From assembly GCF_022682495.2 (NCBI RefSeq), contig NC_071397.1:13173082-13237081 (forward strand): DNA of 64,000 nt, written 5' to 3'. The position numbers were made by a program, and so were the translations under genes. A model generated the notes under the pieces. The model did not search any database and was not told the DNA's origin. It saw nothing but the letters and a program-made list of their open reading frames with translations. Below, piece after piece: positions 22,690 through 35,529 of the stretch (positions within the stretch are counted from its first letter, which is position 1; each line of letters opens with the position of its first letter). Source of the stretch: Desmodus rotundus (taxonomy: Eukaryota; Chordata; Mammalia; Chiroptera; Phyllostomidae).

Positions 22690-23400
22690 ACCCCCATCCT
22701 GTCAACTATTTAATTCCTCAGAACAAAGGACTCACTCTTCTCTTGCCACCCATGCCCTTGCCACCCTTGCTCTTGCCTTTCTCTCCCACCTCGGCAAGGC
22801 CCATTCTCTTCCATGAGAACATATCACCCATAAACCCTGCTTACATGCTCATATACTTGTTGATCTGTAACTCTTTACTGTGTTGGCAAGAAGCGAGTTT
22901 CTCTCATCACAAAAGTCCTCATCCTACCCCACAAGCCCTGCTCTCCTGCCTCATCTGGGACCTCCAACTCCTTTTCCAGTGCATTCTGTGCTCCAGTCTG
23001 AGCCCCAGCCCCCTGCTCATGTTCCTCAAATGCACCAGTCACACTGCCCCCAAGGACCTTGGCTAGAGCCGGCCTCCTGTGCTCAGAAAGCCCTTGCACA
23101 GATCTCACGAGGACTCTGTCCCTCGTTTCCCTCAACCCTTCAGTCAAATGTCACCTTCTCACCCTGCAGACACTGTTTTAAATTTTTTTTTAAAAAATGC
23201 TATGCCTTCCCCTCTGTCTCCCCTTCACCTCCATTTTATTTTGTTCACAGTAGTGGCCACCTTCTGACATGGAATGTAATTTTCTTAATTTATAGTTTCT
23301 CCCCTAACTAGAATGTATGCAGAGGTTTTCATCTGTTTATTATTTCAAGGGCCTAGATCAGTGCCAGGAACACAGTTCATGCACAATAAATGTTGAATGA
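22690..23400 (+). repeat. L2-type LINE 3' end
   Basis: 'tcaaatgtcaccttctcaccctgcag' and, further on, 'gggcctagatcagtgccaggaacacagttcatgcacaataaatgttgaatgatt' reproduce the ordered landmarks of L2 3' ends. The 107- and 143-codon frames inside are proline-rich by-products. Confidence 0.6.
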
Positions 23401-23494
23401 TTAAAACAATTATTTTTGCATAATTATTGAAAAGTATTGCATGATATCCCATAGGTGTGTGTTCTATAATTTATTCACTCTTGATGCGGAACTA

Positions 23495-25444
23495 AAGAAT
23501 AACAACAAGACTTCTAGCCAAGATGGAGGCATAGGTAAACACACTGTGCTTCATTGTACAACCAAAAGAAGGACAATGACAAATTTAAAAACAAAAAACA
23601 ACCAGAACTGACAGAAAATCTAACTGTATGGAAATCCAACAACCAAGAACTTCAAGAAGAAACATTCATCCAGACAGGTAGGAGGGGCAGAGATGGGCAA
23701 CTGGGCGGACAGGACTTGTGGCAAGGTGGTAGCTGCCTGAGTGGGCAGTCCCACATTTGCAGGCAGATAAATGGGGAGGAACAATTGGGAAGCAAGACAG
23801 ACCATGAAACCCAGGGTTCCAGCACAGGGAAATAAAGCCTCAAAACCTCTGACTGAAAAAACCTGTGAGGTGTGAGGTGGCAGGAGAAACTCCCAGCCTC
23901 ACAGGAGGGTTCGTTGGAGAGACCCACAGGGTCCTAGAATGCACACAAGCCCACCCACACGGGAATCAGCACCAGCAGGGCCCAATTTGCTTGTGGGTAG
24001 CAAGGGAAGTGACAGAAAGCTGACAGAGAACTGACCAAGAGGCATTGTTCCCTCTCAGACCCCTCCCCAACATAAGTGCCACAACACAGAGATGTGGGTT
24101 GTCAGGCCCTGGAGAATACCTAAGGTTCTGCTCCGTACTACATCACAGGCATGACGAGACGACAACAACCAAAAAATGGCCCAAATGAAAGAACAGATCA
24201 AAGCTCCAGGAAAAATACAACTAAGTGACAAAGAGATAGCCCATCTATCAGATGCACAGTACAGAACACTGGTAATCAGGATGCTCACAGAATTGGTTGA
24301 GTATGGTTAGAAAATAGAGGAAAAAGTGAAGGCTATGAAAAGTGAAATAAAGGAAAATGTACAGGTAACTAACAGTGAAGGGAAGGAAACTGGAACTCAA
24401 ATCAATAGTTTGGACCAGAAGGAAAAAAAAAGCATTCAACCAGAACAGAATGAAGAAACAAGAAATCGAAAAAAAATGAGGAGAGGCTTAGGAACCTCTG
24501 GGACAGCTTTAAACATTCCAACATCCAAATCATAGTGGTGCCAGAAGGAGAAGAGGAAGAGCAAGAAATTGTAAACTTATTTGAAAAAATAACGAAGGAG
24601 AACTTCCCCAATCTGGCAAAGGAAATACACTTCCAGGAAGTACAGAAAGTTCAGAGAGTCCCAAAGAAGTTGGACTCAAGGAAGCACAACCAAGGCACAG
24701 ATTAAAGATAAGGAAAGAATCTTAAAAGCAGAAAGAGAAAAGGAGACAGTTACCTACAAAGAGTGCCAATAAGGCTATCAGCTGATTTCTCAAAAGAAAC
24801 CTTATAGGCAAGAAGGGGCTAGAAAAGATATATTCCAAGTTATGAAAGGCAAGGACCTACATACAAGATTACTCTATCCAGCAAAGCTTTCACTTAGAAT
24901 GGAAGGGCAAATAAAGTGCTCCCCAGGTAAGTTCAAATTAAAGGAGTTCATCATCACCAAGCCCTTATTATGTGAAATGTTGAAGGGACTTATGTAAGAA
25001 AAAGATCAAAACTATGAACAGTAAAATGACAACAAACTCACAACTATCAACAACTGAACCTAAAAACAAAAACAAAAACAAAAACAAACTAAGCAAACAA
25101 CTAGAACAGGAACAGAATCACAGAAATGGAGATCACATGGAGGGTTATCAGCAGTGAAGGAGAGGGGGGAGAATGGGGGAAAACGTACAGGGAATAAGTA
25201 GCACAAATGGCAGGTAGAAAATAGACAGGGGCATGTTAAGAATAGTATAGGAAATGGAGAAGCCAAAGAACTTATATGTATGACCCATGGACATGAACTA
25301 AAGGGGGCAATGCGGACGGGAAGAAATGTTCAGGGTGGAGGGGAGTAAAGGGCAGGGGGATGAGACAACTGTGATGGCATAGTCACACATTTTAAAATAT
25401 ATTTTAAAAATAAAATAAATAAGTAAAAAAGAAGGAACAACAGA
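23495..25444 (+). mobile_element. HAL1-like (half-L1) element, copy A, with target duplication
   Basis: Approximate 16-bp duplication: aagaataacaacaaga (23495-23510) and aagaaggaacaacaga (25429-25444). The body starts 'cttctagccaagatggagg', an L1-type 5' end with a YY1-like motif, runs through an ORF1-like region and a 3' UTR with 'aacaaaaacaaaaac', and ends in an A-rich tail. No ORF2 (endonuclease/reverse transcriptase) exists between ORF1 and the 3' UTR, which defines half-L1 elements. Related copies are at 36873-37916 (minus) and 52658-55217. About 1.9 kb, shorter than copy C through loss in the 5' part. Confidence 0.8.
24326..24996 (+). pseudogene. HAL1 ORF1 (L1 ORF1p-like RNA-binding protein), copy A, broken
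   Basis: The first open piece (24326-24535) is lysine- and glutamate-rich, like the coiled-coil to RRM part of ORF1p. From about 24540 the reading continues in another frame as 'EGEEEEQEIVNLFEKI...', then the C-terminal-domain-like 'LSADFSKET' and 'LLYPAKLSLRMEGQ', ending 'LLCEMLKGLM'. ORF1p of L1 is a trimeric RNA chaperone that coats its own RNA. Stops and frame changes make this copy non-coding. Confidence 0.7.
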
Positions 25445-26245
25445 AATAGATCCTGACGAAGACATGAAATCTGACACGTGGAGGAGAATGAGGAAATTGC
25501 AGAGCCCAGGGATGGTGCCTCAACCACAGCATGCATTAAGACCATAACTTTTCCAACATAACAGCATGTTCTCTCAGTGTCGCCTGGCACCAGTGGTCTT
25601 ACCCATACTATTGCAATACTGAAAAATAATAATAATAATAATAATAATAACAGTAACAATAATAGAGTAGAAATGCAAAGTAAAAATAATTTTGGTCAAA
25701 CCTCATGATTTTGGAAAAGTCACTCTTCACCTTTTGCTTTTCTTTGTTTCTAGTACCCATGTGAGAACTAACACAGGCCAGGGTCTTAGGAGAGACGGAC
25801 GTGAGAAATCCAAGGGTTCGTGTAAGGTCAAGGCCCTCTGCCCTCTACTGTACCGATTCTGTCAGCCATACACCTTTGACCTATAATTCATCTGCTCACT
25901 GTTGCTCCTTCTACAGCCTCCCAGCCTCAGTTACATGCTGTCAGGTTGCTAGGGAAACAATAAAGGGCGGATATGGCTTGGGCGAGGAAGGGATTAGAAT
26001 ACCCACACTGCTGGGTGAAGCTTATTTAGGTATCCAAGTGGGGGGAGGATATACACTCCAAGAATTACTGTCATTGTTCTCATGTCTCTAATGGTCTGTA
26101 AATATTCAAGCCTCTCTAGTTACTGAAGTTCAACAGCCTTACAAAACAATTGAGTCCAGCTGGGGGTGGGGGGAACAGTCCTCCAGGCATTCAACTGAAA
26201 TGCACAATATAAAATTCAACTCAGTTGATAAACCTCTAGCTCATA
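25445..26245. other. Unassigned, with (AAT)n at about 25627-25651
   Basis: An 'aataataat' microsatellite of about eight units lies near the left end. No gene is recognised in the rest. Confidence 0.4.
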
Positions 26246-26430
26246 TTTGAAAATTTTTTTCTATTGATTTTTAGAGAGAAAGAGGAAAGGAGAGAGAAAT
26301 TTCATTTGTTGTTCAGCTTATTGATACATTCATTGGTTGATTCTTGTATGTGCTACAACAGGGGATCAAACTCTTAACCTTGGTGCATTGGAACAACGCT
26401 CTAAATATCTGAGCTACCCACCAGGGTGGG
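26246..26430 (-). mobile_element. VES SINE (minus), diverged
   Basis: Reverse complement runs 'accctggtgggtagctcag' (near 26428) through '...tgtagcacatacaag' to an AAATTTTC tail. The gagaga-rich middle is at 26275-26305. Confidence 0.7.
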
Positions 26431-27429
26431 CATTTGAAATTTTTGCCATCCAAGCATATTTCTCCTTCCCCTGGTTCTCCCTCTCCTCAGAAAAGTCAAA
26501 GATTCTTTTGACCTATGCAAGAGTATCCCACCATTACTGCAGTATTGGCTCCACCCACTCAGTTAGATTGGCAGCTAGATTCCCTCCTTCACTATCTGGC
26601 TAAATACCAGTCCCCTGGCCCCAGTAGTTCAGCTCCAGGCTCCGCCTTTTTCCAAGTGCTGTGGCCCAGAGGTGAGGGTGGGGATGGAGGGCAGTGATGG
26701 CAAGGGATCCCATGTGGCTGTTGCCATGGTGTTTTGCTGTCAAATGAAATCCCAGTGTGGATGACTAAGTAGACCTTATGTGCAGCAAATTTTACATGCA
26801 TGTGCTCATTCATTCAATTCATCCAATAAATACTTATCAAGACTTGTGGCATAGGTAATGCTTAAACTACACTTAAAAGAAATGAATCACTTCCTAACAA
26901 TAGAAGGGAAAGCACTAGGAGAGGCGGAGAGAAGGGAAGGTGACATCTGTTTTCAGATCTCTGGGAAAGCTGCTAGAACCAACACCAGTTGGTGGGAACC
27001 TAGAAATGTGCATGAAGTTTGACCCCACTCTCCACTTTAGTGTCAAAGGCACACCGAGCCCACCCCGTCCCACCCATCTTCAGGGTGCTTCTTTGCTGAA
27101 GGTGGCAGGCTGTGACTTCAGAACCCTCTCTCTCACCGCCCTCCCCCACCCATGTCCTGTCAGTGTGCTTTCACTCCCTCCTCTTTCCCCCTTCAGGGTC
27201 AGATACTCTACTCTCGGAAAATGACTCAGACTAAGGCCTGCATCACCATTACCGCACTCCCAAGGGGATCCAGCACTTTCACAAGAGATAAGAAGCCCTT
27301 ATCCAACAACTGGTGTTGGACCTCAGACTGCAGGGTGCTTGGTGGGGCAGGCGTTGAATGTTGCTAGAATTGCACCCACCTCATCTGGGTGTGGGGTCTA
27401 CTCCCCCTTCCTTATGGTTTTGTTTGTGG
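26431..27429. other. Unassigned sequence
   Basis: Several 60-95 codon frames overlap on both strands in moderately GC-rich DNA, with no domain signature. 'cattcattcaattcatccaataaatacttatcaa' (26806-26840) is an old LINE/SINE trace. Confidence 0.35.
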
Positions 27430-27560
27430 TTTCCGTTTAAAATGCAAGCTCTTGGAGGGCAGCTTTGTCCATCTTGTTTACCTCTAAGTCCAGCGCCTAG
27501 ATCAGTGTCTGGCCTAGAGTGGACACCCAAAAAAGACTGGTTAGTTGTCCATTTCTAGTG
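27430..27560 (+). repeat. L2 3' end
   Basis: 'atgcaagctcttggagggcag...ccagcgcctagatcagtgtctggcctagagtgg' matches the characteristic last part of L2. Confidence 0.7.
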
Positions 27561-27904
27561 CCCTTCAGGACACATCTGAAACATTGAGGAAGAGGAGGCA
27601 AGAAAGCCTGGAATTTTTTAAATAAATAGATTTTTTTTTCACATGAACTATTGTTGGAAAAACATTTAAATGACCAAATTGAAAACATTGTAATTCTGTG
27701 CCCAGTCAATTGTCAATATAGTGACATAAACCCATCCAGGTTTCTATCCATGTCTGCATCTCTCTTCTTGTGTATGTGTGTGTGTGTGTATATACTTTAA
27801 CCAAAAAATTATACTGTCCTTAGCTTATAATTTGCTTTTTAAAGACAATAAATCACAAACATTCATCATGTAATAGTGTGTTTTATAATCTTTTTTCTAT
27901 TTTA
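27561..27904. other. Unassigned, AT-rich, with a (GT)n run at 27773-27790
   Basis: A short GT microsatellite within AT-rich DNA. No gene. Confidence 0.4.
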
Positions 27905-28150
27905 TTTTTATTTCTTTTAGCATCTTTTTTTAAATTGAATTTATTGGGGTTACATTGGCTAATAAAATTACATAGGTCTAAGGTCTGTAATTTTATAAGA
28001 CATAATCTGTACATTGCTTTGTGTGTTCACCACCCCAACTCATAGCTCTTTCCTCACTTTTTATCCCACCTTACCTTCTCCTGCCTCCCCCCACCCTCTC
28101 ATACACCCTCTGGTAACGACCATAGTGTTGTCTATGAGGTTTCTTTAGAT
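27905..28150 (-). repeat. L1 3' UTR fragment (minus)
   Basis: 'aattgaatttattggggttacattggctaataaaatta' and 'tctgtacattgctttgtgtgttcacc' are the reverse complement of a laurasiatherian L1 3' UTR. Bounded on the right by a VES SINE. Confidence 0.7.
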
Positions 28151-28159
28151 TTTTAATCT

Positions 28160-28362
28160 TTTTTTAAAGATTTTGTTTATTTTTTAGACAGAGGGGGAGG
28201 GAGGGAGAAAGAGAGGCAGAGAAACATCAGCCAGTTGCCCCTCATTTGTGCCTCAACTAGGACCAAACTCACAACTCAGGCGTGAGCCCCGACCGGGAAT
28301 TGAACCAGCAACTTTTTGCTTTGCTGGTTGATGCCCAATCAGTTGAGCCACACTGGTCAGTC
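28160..28362 (-). mobile_element. VES SINE (minus)
   Basis: T-rich tail at 28160, purine-rich 'gagggggagggagggag', then the reversed head ending 'cagttgagccacactggtcag'. Inserted at the end of the L1 fragment. Confidence 0.8.
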
Positions 28363-28379
28363 TGTTCTGTAAAATTGTA

Positions 28380-28510
28380 ATAATCTAGCACCTAGACGTA
28401 CTAGCAGACCCTGGTCTACAGATTCTCTATTGATGGACACTAGGTTGTTCTAATTTTTCACTCTTATTTATAAAACCACAGCTACGAATGTATTTATCAT
28501 TGAATCTCTG
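28380..28510 (-). repeat. Old L1 fragment (minus)
   Basis: 'tctctattgatggacactaggttgttctaatttttcactcttatttataaaaccacagctacgaatg' follows the reversed L1 ORF2-end pattern (compare 48.4-48.5 kb). Confidence 0.55.
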
Positions 28511-28559
28511 TGTTTGTTATTCCCTCATACAAGTGAAAACACTACCATCATTAAACATT

Positions 28560-28690
28560 GACAGTATTTATTGAGCACACTCTCTGTGCCAGGGCACTGA
28601 CATTACTTTATTTAATCCTCCCCCAGACCCTATTATTTACAGATGAAAAAACTGACTGAAGATACTGAGTAACTAACCCGGAACTACTAT
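28560..28690 (-). repeat. MIR fragment (minus)
   Basis: 'ttattgagcacactctctgtgccagggcactgaca...tttaatcctcccccagaccctattatttacagatgaaaaaac' is reversed MIR. Confidence 0.7.
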
Positions 28691-28969
28691 TAGTCATGTC
28701 TTATTTTTTGATACATATTGCCACACTGTCTTCTGGAAAGGCATTCTGGAATGCTTCGGGAATTACGTGGGAACTTGCTGCTTCAGGCACACCCTCTATT
28801 ACGGGGGAGTTTACACAACTTCCTTTTGTGAACTATTTCCGCGTTTTATTGACCCATCCACATTTGTTTTTCCATTATGTTTATCCAAACCTTTGTGATA
28901 ATTTAATCACCTTGTACTACCCGGCAGTGAAGTATCTTTTGATGCAGCCTCTACTCAGTACAGCACTCC

Positions 28970-29400
28970 AGAGAAGCAGTATCGGCCTGGGCTCAGAGTC
29001 CTGAAACACACATTTGAACACTGATTTCATCTTTTCCCAGAGTGGGGTCCCTGGGCACATCAGTCAACTTACCCAAGCCTTGGTTTCCATAGAAGATGAC
29101 AAAAGTAATACCAACCTAGCCCTGGCCAGGCGGCTCGGTCGGTTGGAGCATCATCCCATATACCAAAGGGTTGTGGGTTTGATCCCAGTTCCAGGCACAT
29201 GTGGGAGGCAGCAGATCAGATATTTGTCTCTCACATCTCTCTCTCCCCCTCACCCTCTCTCTCTCTCTGTCTCTCTCTCTCTCAAATCAATAAACATATC
29301 CTGGGGTGAAGATTTAAAAACATTTATTTTAATAATAATAATAACACCGACCTCATCTCCCAGAGTTGTGAGGGCGGGGTGGGAAAACGGAATCGAAGAG
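28970..29400 (+). repeat. MIR (plus), split by a VES insertion
   Basis: The 5' half (28970-29117: 'ctgggctcagagtcctgaaacac...caagccttggtttccatagaagatgac') and the 3' half (29320-29400: 'aataacaccgacctcatctcccagagttgtgagg') join across a VES SINE. The order of insertion is therefore clear. Confidence 0.65.
29119..29319 (+). mobile_element. VES SINE inserted in a MIR
   Basis: Begins 'gccctggccaggcggctcgg', has a B-box-like 'gggtttgatccc', a long (TC)n tract and an 'aaatcaataaac' tail. The 153-codon frame running through it is a by-product. Confidence 0.85.
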
Positions 29401-32129
29401 CTCTGCCTGCTGGAAGGAACAGCGAGGATGCGAGTGTCAGCAGCAGCAGCAGCAACATCACAGTCGCAAACCTGAGGTCTGTTACCTCGCTCTTTATTCA
29501 GACCTTTGCCTGAATTAGATATCAGTGCTTTTAATAAATAAAAGCAACCAGAGAGAAGGAAAATAAAACATAGGAGGAAAAGAAAGACAGAAGAAAACAG
29601 AGGTCAGAAAGGAATGAACGGTGGTATTGGGGACACTCGAGGGAACACCCTGTAAGAAGGAGGAGTTCATTGAAATGTGGAACAGGCTGAATGGAACTGG
29701 ATCATACAGACCGGCGCCTGTATTCAGAGGGTGGTGCATCAGAAAAAGGACTCACCGGGAAATCTAACCAGGCCTGTATAAACCTGCAGGCTTCACCCGC
29801 AGTTAACTTTGCATCTCGTCTTCCTAATCTTTAAAATGAATTCTATAATTATCAGAAGTATTCTATCAAATTCCTTTGTTCCTTGGACTCAGGAAATTTC
29901 TTGTCCTCTTTCCAAGAGCCTAGAATTCAAGAACACTGCATGCTCACCCTGCAGGGAAAAAGGAATAGGTTTATAGCACCTGGTATCTGTTATTCAGTAC
30001 TGGTCCAAACCACATTTTGTCTTTCTGGCCACCACATCATAGCCCCAAGTGAAGGTTTTACAGGAGGCCCTGTTGGTATTGCCAGCAAGGTCTAACAGGC
30101 TTGAGAAAACCCGCTGTACAGAGAAGTTAAATTTTTTAATTTAATTTCTGCTTGTTAATCAGTCATTCCAAAATGAAAGAAAAAGACATTAATCTAATAC
30201 AGGCCTTGAGACAAAGCAGAAGATTAAAGTTAGCTTCTCAGTCAGGAAGAATTCTGAGGATAGCACAAAGAGAAGGGGAAATGGATAATTGATAATAAGC
30301 ATGACATGTCAGAAAGAAACTTGAATGGTTTCTAAATGGAACTATTCTCTCCCATAATTTCTTAAAGATGCACTTTTCCCCCCTAAAAAGGAATATGAGA
30401 CTAATAGCTTTCCTTCCCCTCTTATTTAAATAAGAGAGCTGAAAGACACTTCACTGCCAGATTATTCTAACATTACTACTTGGTTTTCAAAAGGCAAAAC
30501 AAAGGATGTTTCTATGAATGGTTTGAGACTTAAAATGCAAATAACTGCATACTTTACAAAACTGTGGGTTGGGGGAGCTGAGCCCTGAAGATTGGGCCAT
30601 GAGGTTTATTCAATCACTAATTTTTCTAGAATGAGGAAGCCTAAAAAGCAGTTTGGTGCGGTATCTCAGACTTGCTCACACAGAAAACTGGGACCTATTG
30701 TCTAGAAGTCCATCGTGTTAGATTGAAAAGATTTGTCTTAAATCAGTTAGACATACAGTTGGGCAACGATTCTCATGAGGAAATCCAATTCCTGGAACCA
30801 AATAAATGAAAAAATTTGTTCACTGATAGTCGGCTACACATCTTGTAAGTGGTATTTTGGAAAGATATTTATTGGAAACGATGGGAATGTAACTGAAGTT
30901 AATGAAGTGGAACGTCCTGGTTGCAGAGGCTGACCTGGGTTTTACGCAGTTACCCTGAAGGCTTGTGTTGTGGGAAAATACCCCGAATTGACAGCCAACT
31001 CAGCTGTTATTGGAGGCATGTGCAGGAAAAGGGAGATGGGCTGTGAGTCTCCTCTTCTGGGAACACTCTGGGGGAAGGCTGTAAGGGTGCTGGGATGGGG
31101 ACAGTCCTACATGGCCTCACCTTGCAGGGGCAGAAGGAAACAAGGGTGTCGGCGGGGAGAACAGAGTGGGACTGAGAAGCCACAGGGAAGATGTGCAGCG
31201 AGGGTCGCAGCCTCCATCGGCAGCCCTGCTCTGTGGGCCATGGAGCACTGTGGTCCCCAGCCTTCCCCACAGGGGGAGTGGACACACCTCTGGGTGAAAC
31301 GGTTCCCCCTTCAGCGTGCTCTGAAATCCCCACGTATTTCTATAACAGCGAAAACGCAGACTCCTGTGCAAAGCATGTGAGCTGTTTTCAGAAATGTTGA
31401 AATAAATGAAAACTCGATTACTCATTCATATCTTGGAAATTTTTAATTTACCAGAAGTTATGCCTTTCGAAGGAACTCTAATGAAATACGTACAGTTATT
31501 GTTGTATGAACAGTGGAGACAGGGATACAGGGAAATGCATGCAAAGGTTTTAATTCATGAATGTGTTTCACAAGTACTTACTGAGCGCCTACCCACTCTG
31601 TGCAAAGTGCTGTACTTGAAGGAGAGCCCTTCAAAGAGGCTGAAGACAACATCCCTCTCCCCAGGGGCTTACAGGGAGGTTCAGAATCTAAGGCCTGAAC
31701 CGCAGGGAAGGTAACGCCTAACAGAAGGCGGGACACAAATGCCAAATGAAAAGTAGAGTCAACTCTAAGTGCCAGGAGAAGGCAGAGAAGAAAGAAGACT
31801 TCTGAGGAGGCTCAACGCTACCTGAGAGGTGCCTGAGTAGAACATTGCAAACGGTACAGACAGCAAGAGGGGAAGGAGTGTGCAGGGAGGGGGAGCAGGG
31901 GCCAAGAAAGGGCCCAGAAGGTGACCAGCTAGAGGATGAGGACACCCCACACGGGAAAATTGCAAAGAGGACTCGCAGTCGGGAACCAGAGTCTCGCAAG
32001 ACCAACCATCTCACCTCCAGCTCGGCAGACTGCCGTAATGAAAGAACCCTCCAGAAGAAATTTAAAGCCCCTCTGAGCTCTATTTCCATGTGGTCATTTC
32101 CCTCAAAAAATACACCAGTTAATTCTTTT
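29401..32129. other. Unassigned; possible old-repeat trace at 31560-31690
   Basis: 'cacaagtacttactgagcgcctacccactctgtgcaaagtgctg...caggggcttacaggga' resembles an ancient mammalian repeat. The 136-codon frame at 30970-31380 has no domain and is crossed by two antisense frames, so I do not call it a gene. Confidence 0.35.
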
Positions 32130-32935
32130 TCCTAATGAATTTTACCTGGCCCATCCTTCTTCCTCTTCCCCTGAGAATCATTTGCTCCACTGTAGTCCTG
32201 GGACTCTCCCTTCCATCCCGGTATTTCTGGCCCCACGCTCTCCTTTTTCTTTGTTCAACGCCCTGCTTTTGAGATGCACGTCCATTATCGTTTTTACTTT
32301 CCATTTTCATACGGAGAAGACAAATACCCTTCTCTTTCTTGTTATTCTTGGAACGATCTATTTTCCTCCTGGAAACTTTTAGGATTTTTCTTTTTATTCC
32401 CCATGTATGGATATTTCATGATGAAGCACATTAGTGGGAGTCTTTTTCTTTTTTTATTCCATTGTACTGGGTCCTTGGTGGGTTCTTCCTATCAGAAAAC
32501 TAAAATTCTTCTGTTCTGAGATGATTACTTGTATTATTTTAATATCTTTCCCCTTCTCTCAGGATTTTTGTTTTGTTTTATTTTATTTGTTGTTGGTTTA
32601 TGGGGGAGGTTGTTTGTTTCTATCTCTGGAATCCTTATTATCTACTACATCGATTTTCCAGGTGTTCTACTTTTTTCTCTCTACTTTTTACACTGGGTTT
32701 TCTGTGAGGGTTGTTGTTTTTTTGTCTTTTTGTTTTATAGCCAAAAAGATTTCTCCAACTTTATCTTCCTTCATATTTCACACTTCCATGAATTCTTTCT
32801 CGTCTTTGACAGCTATTTTTACTAGTATGATGGTCCTATTCTATGGATGCATTAAGTTCTCTGGACTCTTTAAAGATGTTAATAATAGATTTTTAATGTT
32901 TTCTTCTATTCCCTGATTATCTCTCTTTCCAAAAA
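32130..32935. other. T-rich old sequence with a chance hydrophobic frame
   Basis: The plus strand is very rich in T and TTT/CTT, so a 160-codon Phe/Leu/Ser-rich frame arises (32434-32916). It may be an ancient LINE segment; no element ends were seen. Confidence 0.35.
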
Positions 32936-33202
32936 CAATCTCCTCAACTCAGGTAGCCACACAAGCTCTGCCTGGTCTCCCTCCCCTCCGTCACAGCCTC
33001 CAAAGTCTGCAGAGGCAGTAGCTGGAACACTCACAGGACTCAGTACATTTGTTTTTCTGTCTCTCCGGAATCGCTGTCCTTCGTTACCAGATGTCCATTG
33101 TTTCACAGATCGTTGCTTTATGTATTTCATCAGGGTTTGGTTGTTTCCGTTAGGAAGATATATTCAGTTCCCCTTATTCCTTTTTAGGAAGAAACAAGGG
33201 GT

Positions 33203-33231
33203 ATGTGTATGTGTGTGTGTGTGTGTGTGTT
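33203..33231. repeat. (GT)n microsatellite
   Basis: Run of 'tgtgtgtgtg' preceded by 'gtatgtgtat'. Confidence 0.85.
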
Positions 33232-35529
33232 CTTACTACTTTTGCAAAAGCAGATACATTTTTGAGATCTCTTATTAATAGTTTTTTTAAATTGTATCTT
33301 CTTAGTTTCCTTGATATAATATTTATATCTGTTACACATACTTTCATCTAGCTGTAACAGACTGTGCATAGCAATCCTGTCTTGATATAGTGTCAAGAGT
33401 GGAAAACCTTTTTTAAAGTTTCTAGTGTTTTCCCCTTAAGCCTAATGATGACAGGACTGGAAAAATGTATTTTGTCATCATTTGGTTAAAAAAAAAAAGT
33501 ATCCGTTTAGTATAGTTTTCCTACGTATTCACATACGTGTTTGTGTTTTTAAATAGGAACGAAATATTGAACTTCATTAAATGTCTTTTGGCCATTCATT
33601 GAGATGAACATTTATGTTAGTGCCGTGCGTTATCACGACCTATGTTACGTACTGAGCTTACTTTTTAAAAACAAAGCCGCTTGCTGTATTTTACTGTTGT
33701 TTTGCTGAATTATGCATTTTTAATATTTAGTTTAGGGTTTGTCATCCCTAGACTTAAATGAGATTGGAGGATAGGTTTGTTATTTATTTATTTTTTTAGT
33801 GCTATTTTTGTAAAGTTTTGGTACAATGTTACTTTGGCTTTCTAAAAATAATTTGAAAGACCTGAATATTTCTCAATGCTCTGAAACAATTTAAATAGCA
33901 CTGGAATTATTTGTTACTTAAAGACACAAAGCATTCTAGCCCTGACATTTTCAACAATGACTCACAGGTATGGGAGTCAGGGAGGTGGATGAATAGTTCT
34001 TTAATGAGGTTTTCAATGTCTTTTGTGGTGGTTCTGTTTTATGTCTGTATATCTTCTGAAGTTAATGTAGTTACTTAGAAAATTATCCTCTCATCTAAGC
34101 CTCCAAGTACATTTGCATATTGTCTTGCAAGGTGCGGTGTAGCAATGCTTCAAATACCTTCACAATGTGTGGCTGTCCCTAACTTCTCTAACTTCATAAT
34201 TATGTAAATGATGGGTGAAGACTTTTTTCTTTTGTCTTCTTGATTAAGCTGGGTAGGGGTGTGCACATGGTTACGATGTAATGGGCTCTGAGGTAGACAT
34301 GCCTGGACTGGATCCCATATGCATCCCCATTTGTCCTTAGTGTCCTCACCTGTCAGTGAATTCACCCATTAGAACAGATTAGGTAACGCCATGGAAACAC
34401 AGGACATCGACAACTCAATGACTTGCAGCTCCATCTTGCTCATGTTAACTGCAGGTCAGCTTCATCTTGGCTCCTTGTCCCACTCTCTCCAGGCCCCCAA
34501 CTAACCAAGTGGCCTCTTTGTGAAATGTTGCCTGACTCTTGGCAGAGAGGCAAAAGGAAAGGACGCAGAGGATCACATGCTGGCTCTTAAAGCTTCTGTT
34601 CAGAAGTGATACACATCACTTCTGATCAGATTTCACTGGCCAAAGCAAGATATGGCCAAGCCTGTATCAGTGAGACAGATAAATTTAATCCTCCCCTAGG
34701 AGAGTCTGCAAGTATCTTAAGGGATTATACAGTCTGCCACAGTAGATGACATTAATAAACTTGTGAGGATTAATCTACATAACATCCTCTGCCCAGTGCT
34801 TAAACAGAGTAAAAACTTACTAAATTATTCCATTCAACAAATATTACAGAACACTGCTATATGCTATGCTAGGCACCGGGGAGGTAGTATAATTGCAGGG
34901 GTTCTCAGTTACAAACCCATTCTAGCCAGTTTAGTCCGCAGAACTGAACAATTAATGTATATTAGCTATCTTCCAGAATCTGCGGGGAATGTGAGGGGCA
35001 GAGAATCTGGGTTGGAGGCTTGCACAGTAGAATCACAACGCTGCTTCGGGCAGAACCCACTGTCCCACAATGGGCGCGAACACCGCAGCTGGTTCCAATG
35101 TTGCTAAATTTCAGATGCCAGAGCCTTCACCACCACTGTCCTCTAAGATCTGGATGCCTTCACCACCACCCTGGCCAAAAGATGGAGTCCTCATGGTACC
35201 TGCTTCTTCACATAACTGCTTTTCAATTAGTCGCACACAGGTCAGTGTGGCTGGTAGAACCTGGGCACCTTGCCTGAACTCTAGTTGTGAGGGAAGCTAT
35301 GTAAGTTAGTTCTAGATTCTTCCTTAAAGACACAGGATTCATAATACAGAAAATTAGCTGAATTTAAGTAGGCGGTTTAAAATACCGGATGACCACAATA
35401 CATGATAAACATCTACTACCCAGGTATGAGGGAAAAAGTGGACGTGGACTTTACCCTCATGGAACTTTGTAGTTCAGTTGAGATACTCATATTAATCAAA
35501 ATTCAATCAAATATAAATGTATTACTGGA
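33232..35529. other. Unassigned, AT-rich
   Basis: No element ends or domains were recognised. 'aacaaatattacagaacactgctatatgctatgctaggcacc' (34836-34880) looks like an old MIR/L2-class trace. Confidence 0.35.

Noticed and set aside
29014..29475. 153-codon plus frame
   Set aside because: It crosses a VES SINE and its TC tract; the protein is a repeat artefact.
30970..31380. 136-codon plus frame
   Set aside because: Two antisense frames of about 100 codons cover the same DNA and there is no family signature.
32434..32916. 160-codon hydrophobic plus-strand frame resembling a membrane protein
   Set aside because: It comes from T-rich DNA that gives Phe/Leu/Ser in any frame; an overlapping frame (32529-32825) looks the same.
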